From positions 6,122 through 51,091 of the forward strand of contig DESI01000083.1 of NCBI GenBank assembly GCA_002361235.1: 44,970 bases of DNA, read 5' to 3'. The position numbers were made by a program, and so were the translations under genes. This document shows positions 33,873 to 41,344 of the stretch, piece by piece (position 1 is the first letter of the stretch; each line of letters starts with the position of its first letter). The stretch is from Porphyromonadaceae bacterium UBA3318. GTDB taxonomy: Bacteria; Bacteroidota; Bacteroidia; Bacteroidales; Muribaculaceae. The notes under the pieces were generated by a model. That model saw only the letters and a program-made list of their open reading frames with translations, did no database searches and was not told where the DNA came from.

Positions 33873-34892
33873 ATGAACGACTTGACAGTATCAAATATCG
33901 AACGGCAGAATGTTCTGAATAATCGCTATGCCCTTCAGACCATCCAAGAAAACCTGGATGTCAACGGTCTGCGCTTCCACGACCAACTGCTTTTCACCAC
34001 TAAAATGGTAGCGGATTTCTATGGGGTGGATGAGAGAACCATTAAGCGTTATGTTCAGGAATATGGAGAGGAACTTCGTGCTAACGGATATTTTTTAAGT
34101 CAAGGTAACTCACTGAAAGAACTAAAGTTACATTTTGTTAGGGACATTAATGTCCCTAAGTTTACACGTCAGCTGGGAGTCTTTACATTCCGGGCATTTC
34201 TGAACATAGGGATGCTCCTCACAGAGAGCGAAAAAGCCAAACAGCTGCGCACTCGCATACTCGATATTGTCATCGCCACAATCAATGGACGCGCCGGAGG
34301 TGGCACCAAGTATATCAACTGGCGGGACCGCGACTATATTCCCACAGCAATAAAGAGTGAGAACTACCGCAAGAACTTTACTCAAGCCGTAGGCAAATAT
34401 GTGGACGGAATCCCGACCTACAAGTACGAGCAGATAACCGACTTGATATACAAAGCCGTATTCCGGGAAAACGCAAAAGAATACCGAGTTGTGCTTCGTC
34501 TGCAGAACGAGGAAAATGTGCGTCACACGCTCTATGCAGAGGTATTGCTTTGCATATCCTCATTTGAGAATGGTGTGGCCCATCAGATTGAGAAACGATA
34601 TTCCGAGAATAGCAATAAACAGCTCTCTGTCGCAGAGGTAAAAGCAATCATTGACGAACTGGCTGCAGCCCCTATGATGGAACCGTTTATCAACGACGCA
34701 AGATCCAAGATGGCATCGCGTGATGTCGCATTCCGCGATGCTTGGCATGGAAATCTTGCTGAATACCTTCGCGCGGTTACTCCCGATGAATTCGATAAGT
34801 TCATTGGCGACGCGTCAATCGACTTTGACAACATTCTTGAAGCCAACCGGGAGGTTCTAAAACGCCTGAAGCAGGCCGACGACGATGAGTGA
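33873..34892 (+). CDS. RhuM-like DNA-binding protein, putative antitoxin of the Doc toxin
   Basis: The 339-residue product has an N-terminal helix-turn-helix-like region (FTTKMVADFYGVDERTIKRYVQEYG) of the kind seen in RhuM/virulence-associated proteins, then a segment LGVFTFRAFLNIGMLLTESEKA resembling the family's core. The C-terminal half is helical and acidic. It is followed with an eight-base overlap by a Doc-type Fic protein, an arrangement typical of toxin-antitoxin operons. Canonical Doc partners are small Phd proteins, so this antitoxin is larger. The antitoxin role is inferred from position; it could also be a regulator. A 22-bp in-frame palindrome lies at 34138-34159. Confidence 0.75.
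   Translation: MNDLTVSNIERQNVLNNRYALQTIQENLDVNGLRFHDQLLFTTKMVADFYGVDERTIKRYVQEYGEELRANGYFLSQGNSLKELKLHFVRDINVPKFTRQLGVFTFRAFLNIGMLLTESEKAKQLRTRILDIVIATINGRAGGGTKYINWRDRDYIPTAIKSENYRKNFTQAVGKYVDGIPTYKYEQITDLIYKAVFRENAKEYRVVLRLQNEENVRHTLYAEVLLCISSFENGVAHQIEKRYSENSNKQLSVAEVKAIIDELAAAPMMEPFINDARSKMASRDVAFRDAWHGNLAEYLRAVTPDEFDKFIGDASIDFDNILEANREVLKRLKQADDDE
34138..34159. repeat. 22-bp perfect palindrome inside the RhuM-like gene
   Basis: TTAGGGACATT is followed directly by AATGTCCCTAA. It encodes VRDINVPK at about residues 89-96, and the antisense strand encodes RDINVP in the same codon phase. It is the second coding palindrome in this accessory stretch and has a different sequence from those in the DUF1016 gene. 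Confidence 0.95.
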
Positions 34893-35346
34893 GGAACTGA
34901 AATATATCGACTATGAAGGCGCGTTAGAGGTCTATCGTAAGACCGTAGCCGCCAGCGGTGGCGGTTTGCAGGGCGTAAAAGACGAAGGCGGCATACGTAA
35001 AGTGCTCGACTTCGTGCAGAGCGACCTGTACTATCCCACGTTCATTGATAAACTCACTTATCTGGTATTCGGATTATGCACCGGCCATTACTTTGAGGAT
35101 TCCAACAAGCGGGTGGCGCTGACCATCGGCGTCTGGTTTCTCGTTCATAACGGCTACTATTGGCACGCCTATAGTTTCATGCAGTGCATGGAGGCAATCA
35201 TCTACCATGTCGCCGCCGGCCGCATCGATAAAGACCTCCTCCATCGCATCATCACCTGCTTCATGGCAAACGAGGACTATCCCGAAGCCCTCAAACTCGA
35301 AATCATCCACGCCATCGATGACCTGGATACAGGACTTAACGAATAA
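34885..35346 (+). CDS. Doc-family Fic-fold toxin (death on curing type)
   Basis: The 153-residue product carries the Fic/Doc motif HYFEDSNKR (HxFxDxNKR form) near residues 69-77, with DEGGIRKVLDFVQSDLYY upstream and ITCFMANEDYP helices behind. Phage P1 Doc phosphorylates EF-Tu, and related Fic proteins add AMP; which reaction this one performs cannot be read from sequence. It starts inside the last codons of the RhuM-like gene (ATGAGTGA overlap), so expression follows that of the presumed antitoxin. There is no terminator with a clear T run before rnpA. Confidence 0.85.
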   Translation: MSEELKYIDYEGALEVYRKTVAASGGGLQGVKDEGGIRKVLDFVQSDLYYPTFIDKLTYLVFGLCTGHYFEDSNKRVALTIGVWFLVHNGYYWHAYSFMQCMEAIIYHVAAGRIDKDLLHRIITCFMANEDYPEALKLEIIHAIDDLDTGLNE

Positions 35347-35425
35347 ACTTTTTCTTCTTTACAATTGGGGACTCCTGCCGATAATTTGTTTCAAATTTGT
35401 ATCGTACACATAAATTAGGGAAGTT

Positions 35426-35460
35426 TTTGCCGACATATTGCCAACTAATCGTTAACTTTG
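35426..35460 (+). promoter_or_regulatory. Promoter of rnpA
   Basis: TAACTTTG (35453-35460) is a perfect -7 element, with TTTG at 35426-35429, 23 bp upstream (slightly long), as -33. It ends eight bases before the ATG at 35469, leaving little or no leader. The stretch 35347-35425 after the toxin gene contains no gene. Confidence 0.65.
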
Positions 35461-35468
35461 CAGATGAT

Positions 35469-36002
35469 ATGAATGATATGGAAGATATCAAAGCAGACAG
35501 CATCGAACAGGAAGTGACGCAGGATGCAAGCCATGGCGTGAGGCATGACGTGAGAGGGGAGGATATGCGCCATACGCTCCGTATGGGCAAGAGCGAGCGG
35601 CTGCACCACCGCACGCTGGTGGAGGGGCTGTTCGCGGAGGGCAAGAGCATGTACGAGTTTCCGCTGCGAATGGTGTGGCGCTGGATGCCGGCCGAGAAGC
35701 TTGACTCGTCGTTCCGCAACGGACGCCCCGCAGGGATAGCGCCGGTGCAGATGATGGTCACCATTCCGAAGAAAAAACGCCGTCATGCGGTGGACCGCGT
35801 GCTGATGCGCCGCCGAATCCGCGAGGCTTACCGTCTTAACCGTATGCCGATGCGCGAGGCATTGGCTCAGCTGCCCGCCGACGGTTTCCTGCAGCTCGCA
35901 TTCATCTATCTGCACAACGAGAATGCGGAGTATGCCGAGCTGGAACCCAAGATGCAGAAATTGCTCGCCAAACTTACCAACAAGCTATGCCGTCATTGCT
36001 GA
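35469..36002 (+). CDS. rnpA: Ribonuclease P protein component
   Basis: RnpA helps the RNase P RNA bind precursor tRNA. The 177-residue product has KSERLHHRTLVEGLFAEGKS at the domain start and the conserved basic helix KKKRRHAVDRVLMRRRIREA. An acidic N-terminal extension of about 35 residues (MEDIKADSIEQEV) precedes the domain. The start at 35469 is taken from the promoter position; an ATG nine bases later would serve if transcription begins inside the first codons. yidD overlaps its end, the usual rnpA-yidD pair. Confidence 0.92.
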   Translation: MNDMEDIKADSIEQEVTQDASHGVRHDVRGEDMRHTLRMGKSERLHHRTLVEGLFAEGKSMYEFPLRMVWRWMPAEKLDSSFRNGRPAGIAPVQMMVTIPKKKRRHAVDRVLMRRRIREAYRLNRMPMREALAQLPADGFLQLAFIYLHNENAEYAELEPKMQKLLAKLTNKLCRHC

Positions 36003-36244
36003 GACGAACCGTGCGCCAGTTGGTGCTGCTGCCGGTATATTTCTACCGGGCGTGCATCTCGCCGATGCTGCCGCCGAGCTGCCGCTATACCCCCACTTGC
36101 TCGCAATATGCCATAGAGGCGGTCAAGACGCATGGCATCTTCTCAGGCTCATGGCTGGCAATAAAGCGCATAGCGCGCTGCAATCCCTGGGGCGGCTCCG
36201 GCTACGATCCCGTACCTCCGAAGAAACCCAAGAAAGTCGAATAG
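35987..36244 (+). CDS. yidD: Membrane protein insertion efficiency factor YidD
   Basis: YidD is a small cytoplasmic membrane-associated protein that assists YidC in inserting inner-membrane proteins. The 85-residue length is typical, as are the family signatures YRACISPMLPPSCRYTPTCS and the cysteine-containing CNPWGGSGYDPVP. It overlaps the end of rnpA by 16 bases. Confidence 0.95.
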   Translation: MPSLLRRTVRQLVLLPVYFYRACISPMLPPSCRYTPTCSQYAIEAVKTHGIFSGSWLAIKRIARCNPWGGSGYDPVPPKKPKKVE

Positions 36245-36287
36245 GTCAAGATAATTGTTATTTTATTGAAAGGTCTCCGGTATTCTC

Positions 36288-36327
36288 TAAACTATAAACT
36301 CTAAACTTAAACTGTAAACTATAAACT
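36288..36327. repeat. A+T-rich repeat of TAAACT, six copies
   Basis: The hexamer TAAACT occurs six times with zero- or one-base spacers between yidD and the TatD gene (36288, 36295, 36302, 36308, 36315, 36322). It resembles the heptamer array at 4159-4191 in style, not sequence. Confidence 0.85.
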
Positions 36328-36340
36328 AATCGATTACCCT

Positions 36341-36967
36341 ATGATACTTGATATCCATACACACAAGGCGGCTCCGCAACCGTTGGCGGTGGTCGACATC
36401 TCGTTCATTACCAATCATGAGTTCAAGGCTGTGGAGGGACAGCTGTATTCGGCCGGCATCCATCCGTGGGACACCCATCGCGACGTGACGCCCGAGGAAT
36501 GGACGCGTCTTGAGGAATTGCTGCGACGTCCCGAATTCGTGGCGGTAGGGGAGGCCGGCGTAGACCTGTCGGGGCGCGGAGGCATGATGTTCCGTCAGCT
36601 CAACATTTTCAAGCGCCAGATAGAGCTGTCCGAAAGCCTGAAGAAACCCATCATAGTGCATTGCGTCAAGGCCGAGGACGTGCTGTGCGGCCTGATACGC
36701 GACCTTAAGCCCACGCAGCCCTGGATAATCCACGGTTTCCGCAAGAAACCGCAGGCGGCGCGACAGTTGCTCAATGCCGGTTGCTACATCTCCATGGGAC
36801 AGCATTTCAACCCCGACACATTGCACGCCATCCCGCAGGACCGCCTCTTGGCCGAGACCGACGAATCCGAACTCTCCATTCAGGAAATCATCGGAATCCA
36901 GAGCAACATCCTTGGCATCGACCTCGAACCCGTCATCGCCGCAAATTCGGCAAAAGTGCTGGAATGA
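36341..36967 (+). CDS. TatD-family metal-dependent hydrolase
   Basis: This is an amidohydrolase-fold protein related to TatD, which degrades DNA 3' to 5'; other members act as deacylases, so the substrate is not certain. The 208-residue product has the metal motif ILDIHTHKA (1-10), GEAGVDLS with the catalytic Glu, IVHCVKA, and LAETDESEL. It is shorter than the roughly 260 residues of TatD. The gene lies downstream of yidD across the TAAACT array, and its last 31 codon-region bases recur at 37071. Confidence 0.88.
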   Translation: MILDIHTHKAAPQPLAVVDISFITNHEFKAVEGQLYSAGIHPWDTHRDVTPEEWTRLEELLRRPEFVAVGEAGVDLSGRGGMMFRQLNIFKRQIELSESLKKPIIVHCVKAEDVLCGLIRDLKPTQPWIIHGFRKKPQAARQLLNAGCYISMGQHFNPDTLHAIPQDRLLAETDESELSIQEIIGIQSNILGIDLEPVIAANSAKVLE

Positions 36968-37101
36968 CCCCAAAAAGTCCGTTTCAAGTGTTAAAACAGC
37001 CGTTTTAGCCCCATTTTAACACTTGAAACGGCCCAAAAAAGTTCATCTCAGCAGAAATCTATATTTTAGGCCCGTCATCGCCGCAAATTCGGCAAAAGTG
37101 C
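36929..37101. repeat. 31-bp direct repeat of the TatD gene tail flanking an 18-bp inverted repeat
   Basis: The 31 bases 36929-36959, at the end of the TatD gene, recur without mismatch at 37071-37101. Between them, 36979-36996 (CCGTTTCAAGTGTTAAAA) pairs perfectly with 37014-37031 around a 17-nt loop. After the first copy the reading frame ends KVLE, stop; after the second KVPGL, stop. No T run follows the hairpin, so it is not a standard terminator. Confidence 0.9.
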
Positions 37102-37197
37102 CGGGACTCTAAAACAACTTACCCAAAAACTGAGTTATAAGTTAGTAGGTATAAGATACCAGATAGTAATTGTAAAAAATATAAAAAGACATAGGTT

Positions 37198-37689
37198 ATG
37201 AAAAAGATGATAATGGCGGCACTTGCCGCAGTGGCCGTTATGGTATGCCCGGCACCCGCCACGGCTCAGACTCAGGACGAGAGCACCAAGGCTCTGGAAT
37301 CGGCCAACTGGTATGTGCCCCTCAGCTACGGAGGCTTCGATTTCGAGATTCCCGCCGGCTCGATCGTGCAGAAGGATTCCAAGATGCTGGTGAAATATCC
37401 CGACGGATCTTTCGGCGTCTCGATGGAAAACGAGGCGGTCGGCCTCACGCAGAAAATAGCATTCGAGAAAGCCCGCATGTACGCCACCAAATACAAGCTC
37501 ACCGATCCGAAAGTGGAGAAAGTGACCGTCGGCAACTCCAAGGGCGCCCGAGCTAAGGGTATGCTGGAGAACCATGAGGTGACGGTGCTGATCCTTCCGG
37601 TCAACGACCAGCAGGTCACCACCGTGATCATGGCCACCCCCAACCGCCAGGAATGGGCCAATCACTTCGTGAATTCGATGAAGAACTGA
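37198..37689 (+). CDS. Secreted protein of unknown function
   Basis: I do not recognise a family. The 163-residue product has a clear signal peptide (MKKMIMAALAAVAVMVCPAP, cut after ATAQ) and so is periplasmic or surface-exposed. The mature part has a beta-rich pattern (WYVPLSYGGFDFEIPAGSIV, KYPDGSFGVSMEN), no cysteines and no evident catalytic motif. It is a single-gene unit ending in a strong terminator. A perfect -7 element was not found upstream. Confidence 0.85.
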   Translation: MKKMIMAALAAVAVMVCPAPATAQTQDESTKALESANWYVPLSYGGFDFEIPAGSIVQKDSKMLVKYPDGSFGVSMENEAVGLTQKIAFEKARMYATKYKLTDPKVEKVTVGNSKGARAKGMLENHEVTVLILPVNDQQVTTVIMATPNRQEWANHFVNSMKN

Positions 37690-37710
37690 TATATAGAATC
37701 ACAACATTAA

Positions 37711-37757
37711 AAACAGACAAGGCGCCCATATTACGGGTGCCTTGTCTGTTTAAACCA
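37711..37757 (+). terminator. Rho-independent terminator after the secreted protein
   Basis: Seventeen bases 37711-37727 (AAACAGACAAGGCGCCC) pair with 37735-37751 with one G-T, followed by TAAACC. It is the strongest hairpin in the gap between the secreted protein and the nucleotidyltransferase. Confidence 0.85.
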
Positions 37758-37790
37758 TCTCGATTTCTCTTAAAATTCAATTATTTTGAT

Positions 37791-37798
37791 TATCTTTG
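37791..37798 (+). promoter_or_regulatory. -7 element for the nucleotidyltransferase
   Basis: TATCTTTG is a perfect -7 element. Transcription would start near 37805, downstream of the ATG at 37796, so the translation start must be the next one, at 37823. Confidence 0.65.
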
Positions 37799-37822
37799 CA
37801 TTGTAATCGGATTAGGAAAGCA

Positions 37823-38116
37823 ATGTGCACTACTGATGACTGTATCGCAACACTGAGAAAAAACATTCCATATATCCAGAAGGAATATGGTGTGACAGGG
37901 ATGTGCCTGTTCGGATCAATGGCCAGAGGCGACAATCGCCCTGACAGCGATATTGATATTTTGGTGGATATGCCTCCCAGAATATTTGCCCTGAGTGCCT
38001 TACACAGGTATCTGGAAAGTCTGCTTCAGTCTTCTGTGGATTTAATCAGAAGGCATTCACATCTATCCTCACAATTTCTGAATCAAATAAACCGCGATGG
38101 TATCAAAATCCTCTGA
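37823..38116 (+). CDS. MNT-family nucleotidyltransferase (orphan antitoxin)
   Basis: The 97-residue product has the minimal nucleotidyltransferase motif FGSMARGDNRPDSDIDILVD, with GS and the two catalytic aspartates. In HEPN-MNT modules the MNT protein (MntA) adds AMP groups to the HEPN toxin HepT and neutralises it. Here no HEPN gene follows; only a terminator is present. It may thus be an orphan antitoxin or act on a toxin elsewhere. The start at 37823 is chosen because the longer frame's ATG lies inside the promoter. Confidence 0.85.
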   Translation: MCTTDDCIATLRKNIPYIQKEYGVTGMCLFGSMARGDNRPDSDIDILVDMPPRIFALSALHRYLESLLQSSVDLIRRHSHLSSQFLNQINRDGIKIL

Positions 38117-38141
38117 CATAGGAAATATGGCACCTCATTGC

Positions 38142-38185
38142 GTTCCATCTTGACCAAGAATGGTCAAGATGGAACACTTCTTTTG
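38142..38185 (+). terminator. Terminator after the nucleotidyltransferase
   Basis: Fifteen bases GTTCCATCTTGACCA pair perfectly with TGGTCAAGATGGAAC around AGAA, followed by ACTTCTTTTG. The T-rich tail doubles as the -33 region of the next promoter. Confidence 0.8.
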
Positions 38186-38212
38186 TTATATGGTGCTTAT
38201 TTCGTAATTTTG
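38182..38212 (+). promoter_or_regulatory. Promoter of the PCMD-domain gene
   Basis: TTTG (38182-38185), a 19-bp spacer and TAATTTTG (38205-38212) form a perfect promoter. It ends four bases before the ATG at 38217, so the mRNA is probably leaderless. Confidence 0.75.
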
Positions 38213-38216
38213 CGTC

Positions 38217-39179
38217 ATGTTCAAAAAATTAACTGTCTTATTTCTCGGAATCGCAGCCTTGTCAGGCGCGTTTCCCGCATCGGCGCTGACGCTGGAGAAG
38301 ATAAAATACGGCGATTTCTCGCAGTGGGTCACTCGCGAGATAACTGAATCGTCAGTCCTGGGCGGCGACACCAAGAAGGTGTATGCCGTTGGCCCCACGC
38401 AACATCTGAAGGGCAACAACCCTTACCATCCCCAGGGTGGCACGCCGTGGGCCTCGAGCAACGTATATGCCAAGGTATCGGGAATAGTGAAGGCTTCGAA
38501 TTCGGTGGAGCCTGCCGTGCTGAACGGCAACAAGGTAGCCAAGCTGCAGGCCAAGATGGAGCATGTGAAGGTGTTGGGCGTGATCAACATGGACGTGATG
38601 GTGGCCGGCACCCTCTATTTAGGCAAACTCAACGAGCCTGTGACCAGTACATCCACCCCCTTCTCCAAGATGGCCATGGGCATGCCCTACCGTAAGAGTC
38701 CAAAGGCACTGGTGTTCGACTACCGCATCGACATGCCCAATGTCAACACCCGCGTCAAGTCCACCGGCCTGAGCCGCAAGAAGACGCTTCAGGGCCGCGA
38801 CCAGGCCGAGGTGTATGTTCTGCTTCAGAAACGCTGGGAGGACACCAAAGGGAATGTCTACGCACAACGTGTGGGCACTGGCCGCGAACGTTACAGCAAG
38901 TCCGTGCCATGGACCAAGGAACATCAGCTTCCCATCCATTACGGCGACATCACCAGGAAACCCTTCTACAAGCCCTACATGGGTCTGCTGAACGGCGAGA
39001 AGGCATATTACGGTTATAATTCCAAGGGCAAACTCGTGCCTGTCAAGGAAGTAGGCTGGGCACCGGTCGGCACTCAGCCCACCCACGTGCTGGTGATGGC
39101 ATCCACATCGTGCGGCGAACCGTTCGTCGGCACCGAGGGCATCACAATGTATATCGACAACATTGCCTTCGGCTTCTAA
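38217..39179 (+). CDS. PCMD-domain surface or periplasmic protein
   Basis: The 320-residue product has a signal peptide (MFKKLTVLFLGIAALSGA, cut near PASA) and the C-terminal pattern of the putative carbohydrate metabolism domain (TQPTHVLVMASTSCGEPFVG then GITMYIDNIAFGF). In Bacteroidota such domains occur in glycan-related surface proteins, but no catalytic residues are defined, so the role is open. dapB begins 13 bp after its stop and may be read through from this promoter. Confidence 0.75.
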   Translation: MFKKLTVLFLGIAALSGAFPASALTLEKIKYGDFSQWVTREITESSVLGGDTKKVYAVGPTQHLKGNNPYHPQGGTPWASSNVYAKVSGIVKASNSVEPAVLNGNKVAKLQAKMEHVKVLGVINMDVMVAGTLYLGKLNEPVTSTSTPFSKMAMGMPYRKSPKALVFDYRIDMPNVNTRVKSTGLSRKKTLQGRDQAEVYVLLQKRWEDTKGNVYAQRVGTGRERYSKSVPWTKEHQLPIHYGDITRKPFYKPYMGLLNGEKAYYGYNSKGKLVPVKEVGWAPVGTQPTHVLVMASTSCGEPFVGTEGITMYIDNIAFGF

Positions 39180-39192
39180 ACCACCTCAGATT

Positions 39193-39939
39193 ATGAAAAT
39201 TGCGCTTATAGGATATGGCAAGATGGGCAAGACCATAGAGCGTCTGGCCCTGGAACGCGGACTGGAGATAGGCTGCGTCATCGACGTGGACAACCTCGAC
39301 GCCTTCGATTCCGAAGTGTTCATGCAGTGTGATGCGGCCATCGAGTTCACCACTCCGGCTACAGGCTTCGACAACGTGGCCCGCTGCCTGCGCCGCGGCG
39401 TGCCCGTGGTGAGCGGCACCACCGGCTGGCAGGCACGTCTGCCCGAAGCCATGGACCTGTGCCGCGAACTGAACGGCTCGCTGATATGGGCTTCCAATTT
39501 CTCGGTGGGCGTAAACATCTTCATGGCCGTGAACCGTCAGCTGGCTCGCATCATGAACGCCTTCCCGCAGTACACGCCCTCCATGACCGAGACGCACCAC
39601 ATCCACAAGCTGGACCATCCTTCGGGTACGGCGGTGACCCTGGCCGAACAGATCATAGACGGCACCGGGCGCATCACGTCATGGGCCGAGCCTGAGGAGG
39701 GCAAGACCATGGAACCGGGCGTGCTCCCCATAGACCATGTGCGCGAGGGCGAGGTGCCAGGCATACACACCATCCGCTGGGATTCTCCCTCGGACATCAT
39801 ATCGATAACACACAGCGCCAAGAACCGCGACGGATTCGCTCTCGGAGCTATCCTCGCGGCGGAATGGCTCGTAAACCATCCGGGCATCCACACCATTCAG
39901 GAAATGCTCTCCGATATCTCCGGTTATGACTTCAACTAA
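39193..39939 (+). CDS. dapB: 4-Hydroxy-tetrahydrodipicolinate reductase
   Basis: DapB uses NAD(P)H to make tetrahydrodipicolinate on the way to meso-diaminopimelate and lysine, the residue that MurE adds to peptidoglycan. The start is MKIALIGYGKMGKTIE at 39193; upstream in-frame codons lie in the gap after the PCMD gene. The 248-residue product has GYGKMGK for the nucleotide, the signature THHIHKLDHPSGTA with the catalytic His-Lys pair, and is of usual length. It overlaps lepB by 14 bp. Confidence 0.94.
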   Translation: MKIALIGYGKMGKTIERLALERGLEIGCVIDVDNLDAFDSEVFMQCDAAIEFTTPATGFDNVARCLRRGVPVVSGTTGWQARLPEAMDLCRELNGSLIWASNFSVGVNIFMAVNRQLARIMNAFPQYTPSMTETHHIHKLDHPSGTAVTLAEQIIDGTGRITSWAEPEEGKTMEPGVLPIDHVREGEVPGIHTIRWDSPSDIISITHSAKNRDGFALGAILAAEWLVNHPGIHTIQEMLSDISGYDFN

Positions 39940-41344
39940 AGATCGTTTAAAGGCCGTAAAGCCCACGCGCTGGCTGCGGTTCGGCATCGTAAGCGCAATA
40001 TACATCCTGTGGGTGGTGCTGATGGGCAATCCCTGGCTGCTGTTCGGCTGGCTGCTCATCATCGACATCTATATCACAGCCTTCATCCCCTGGGGATGGT
40101 GGAAAAACAAGAAGGGCCTCACGCGCACCGTCATGGCGTGGGTGGACGCGATAGTCTACGCCCTGGTGCTGATATACTTCATATTCGGATTCATAGGCCA
40201 GCAGTACGAGATACCGTCGTCCAGTCTCGAGAAATCGCTGCTCGTAGGCGACCGTCTGTGGGTGGACAAGACCGTCTACGGCTCGCGCGTGCCCCAGACC
40301 CCGCTGCACTTCCCGCTGGCTCAGCATACGCTCCCGCTGGTCAACACCAAGAGCTACATCGAGAAACCGCAGCTGAAGTATCACCGTATGCCCGGATTCC
40401 GCGACATCGAGCGCGGCGACATCGTGGTGTTCAACTATCCGCAGGGCGACACCGTGGCGCTAAAGATTCAGAATCCCGACTATTACCAGATATGCAACGA
40501 GCTGGTCAAGAACGGCATTAAGGATCCGAAGGCATACATACAGCAGAATCCGGAGAAGTTCGGCGAACTGGTGTGGCGTCCCGTGGACCGCCGCGAGAAC
40601 TATGTGAAGCGTACCATAGGCCTCCCCGGCGAGCGTATACGCATAGTGAACGACACTATCCTGATCAACGGCAAGGCCATAGCCGAGCCTGAAAACGTGC
40701 AGTACAACTACTTGATACCGGTCAACGGCCCGATAGCCGCGCAGAAGTGGATGGACCTTGGCGTACGCGTCGAGGACTTCGACCAGGCTCCGATACAGGA
40801 CCAGATGACGGGCCGGTATTACTACGACCTCCCTCTGACCAAGGCCATGAAGGCCCGGGTGGAGAAATGGCCCGAGGTTGCCGGACAGCTTATATCCGAA
40901 AGCGAATCGGGCCTCCTGGACTTAGGGGGTGTGTTCCCCTACAACGGAACCTACAACTGGCAGCGAAACAACATGGGCGAGATATGGATTCCGAAACGTG
41001 GATCCACACTCCATCTTACTCCGGCCAACTATGCCATATACGAGCGCGCCATCCGCACATACGAGGGCAATGACCTGCAGATGAAGGACGGCAAAATCTA
41101 CATCAACGGCAAGCCTCAGGACTACTATACGTTCAAGATGGACTATTACTGGATGATGGGCGACAACCGCGACCGCAGCGCCGACTCGCGTTACTGGGGC
41201 TTCGTCCCCGAGGACCATGTGGTAGGCTCGCCTGTGCTAATCATCATTTCGATGGACAAGGACCGCAAACTGACTGACGGCAAGATAAGATGGAACCGCA
41301 TGTTCCGCAACCCGAATCCGGACAAGAAGGACGGCAAATGGTGA
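39926..41344 (+). CDS. lepB: Signal peptidase I
   Basis: LepB removes signal peptides from exported proteins at the outer face of the inner membrane. The 472-residue product has two N-terminal membrane helices (VSAIYILWVVLMGNPWLLFG, AIVYALVLIYFIFGFIG), the catalytic serine in IPSSSLEKSLLVGD near residue 98, the general-base Lys in NYVKRTIGLPGE near 228, and box E MGDNRDRSADSRYWGFV near 410. It is longer than E. coli LepB because of insertions between the boxes, usual for Bacteroidota. Confidence 0.94.
   Translation: MTSTKDRLKAVKPTRWLRFGIVSAIYILWVVLMGNPWLLFGWLLIIDIYITAFIPWGWWKNKKGLTRTVMAWVDAIVYALVLIYFIFGFIGQQYEIPSSSLEKSLLVGDRLWVDKTVYGSRVPQTPLHFPLAQHTLPLVNTKSYIEKPQLKYHRMPGFRDIERGDIVVFNYPQGDTVALKIQNPDYYQICNELVKNGIKDPKAYIQQNPEKFGELVWRPVDRRENYVKRTIGLPGERIRIVNDTILINGKAIAEPENVQYNYLIPVNGPIAAQKWMDLGVRVEDFDQAPIQDQMTGRYYYDLPLTKAMKARVEKWPEVAGQLISESESGLLDLGGVFPYNGTYNWQRNNMGEIWIPKRGSTLHLTPANYAIYERAIRTYEGNDLQMKDGKIYINGKPQDYYTFKMDYYWMMGDNRDRSADSRYWGFVPEDHVVGSPVLIIISMDKDRKLTDGKIRWNRMFRNPNPDKKDGKW

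Noticed and set aside
33703..33894. 63-residue minus-strand frame before the RhuM-like gene
   Set aside because: Covers the queG remnant and the toxin-antitoxin promoter; no start signal or domain.
36979..37031. Terminator for the TatD gene
   Set aside because: The 18-bp stem has a 17-nt loop and is followed by CCCAAAAAA rather than a T run, so it does not fit an intrinsic terminator on the plus strand.
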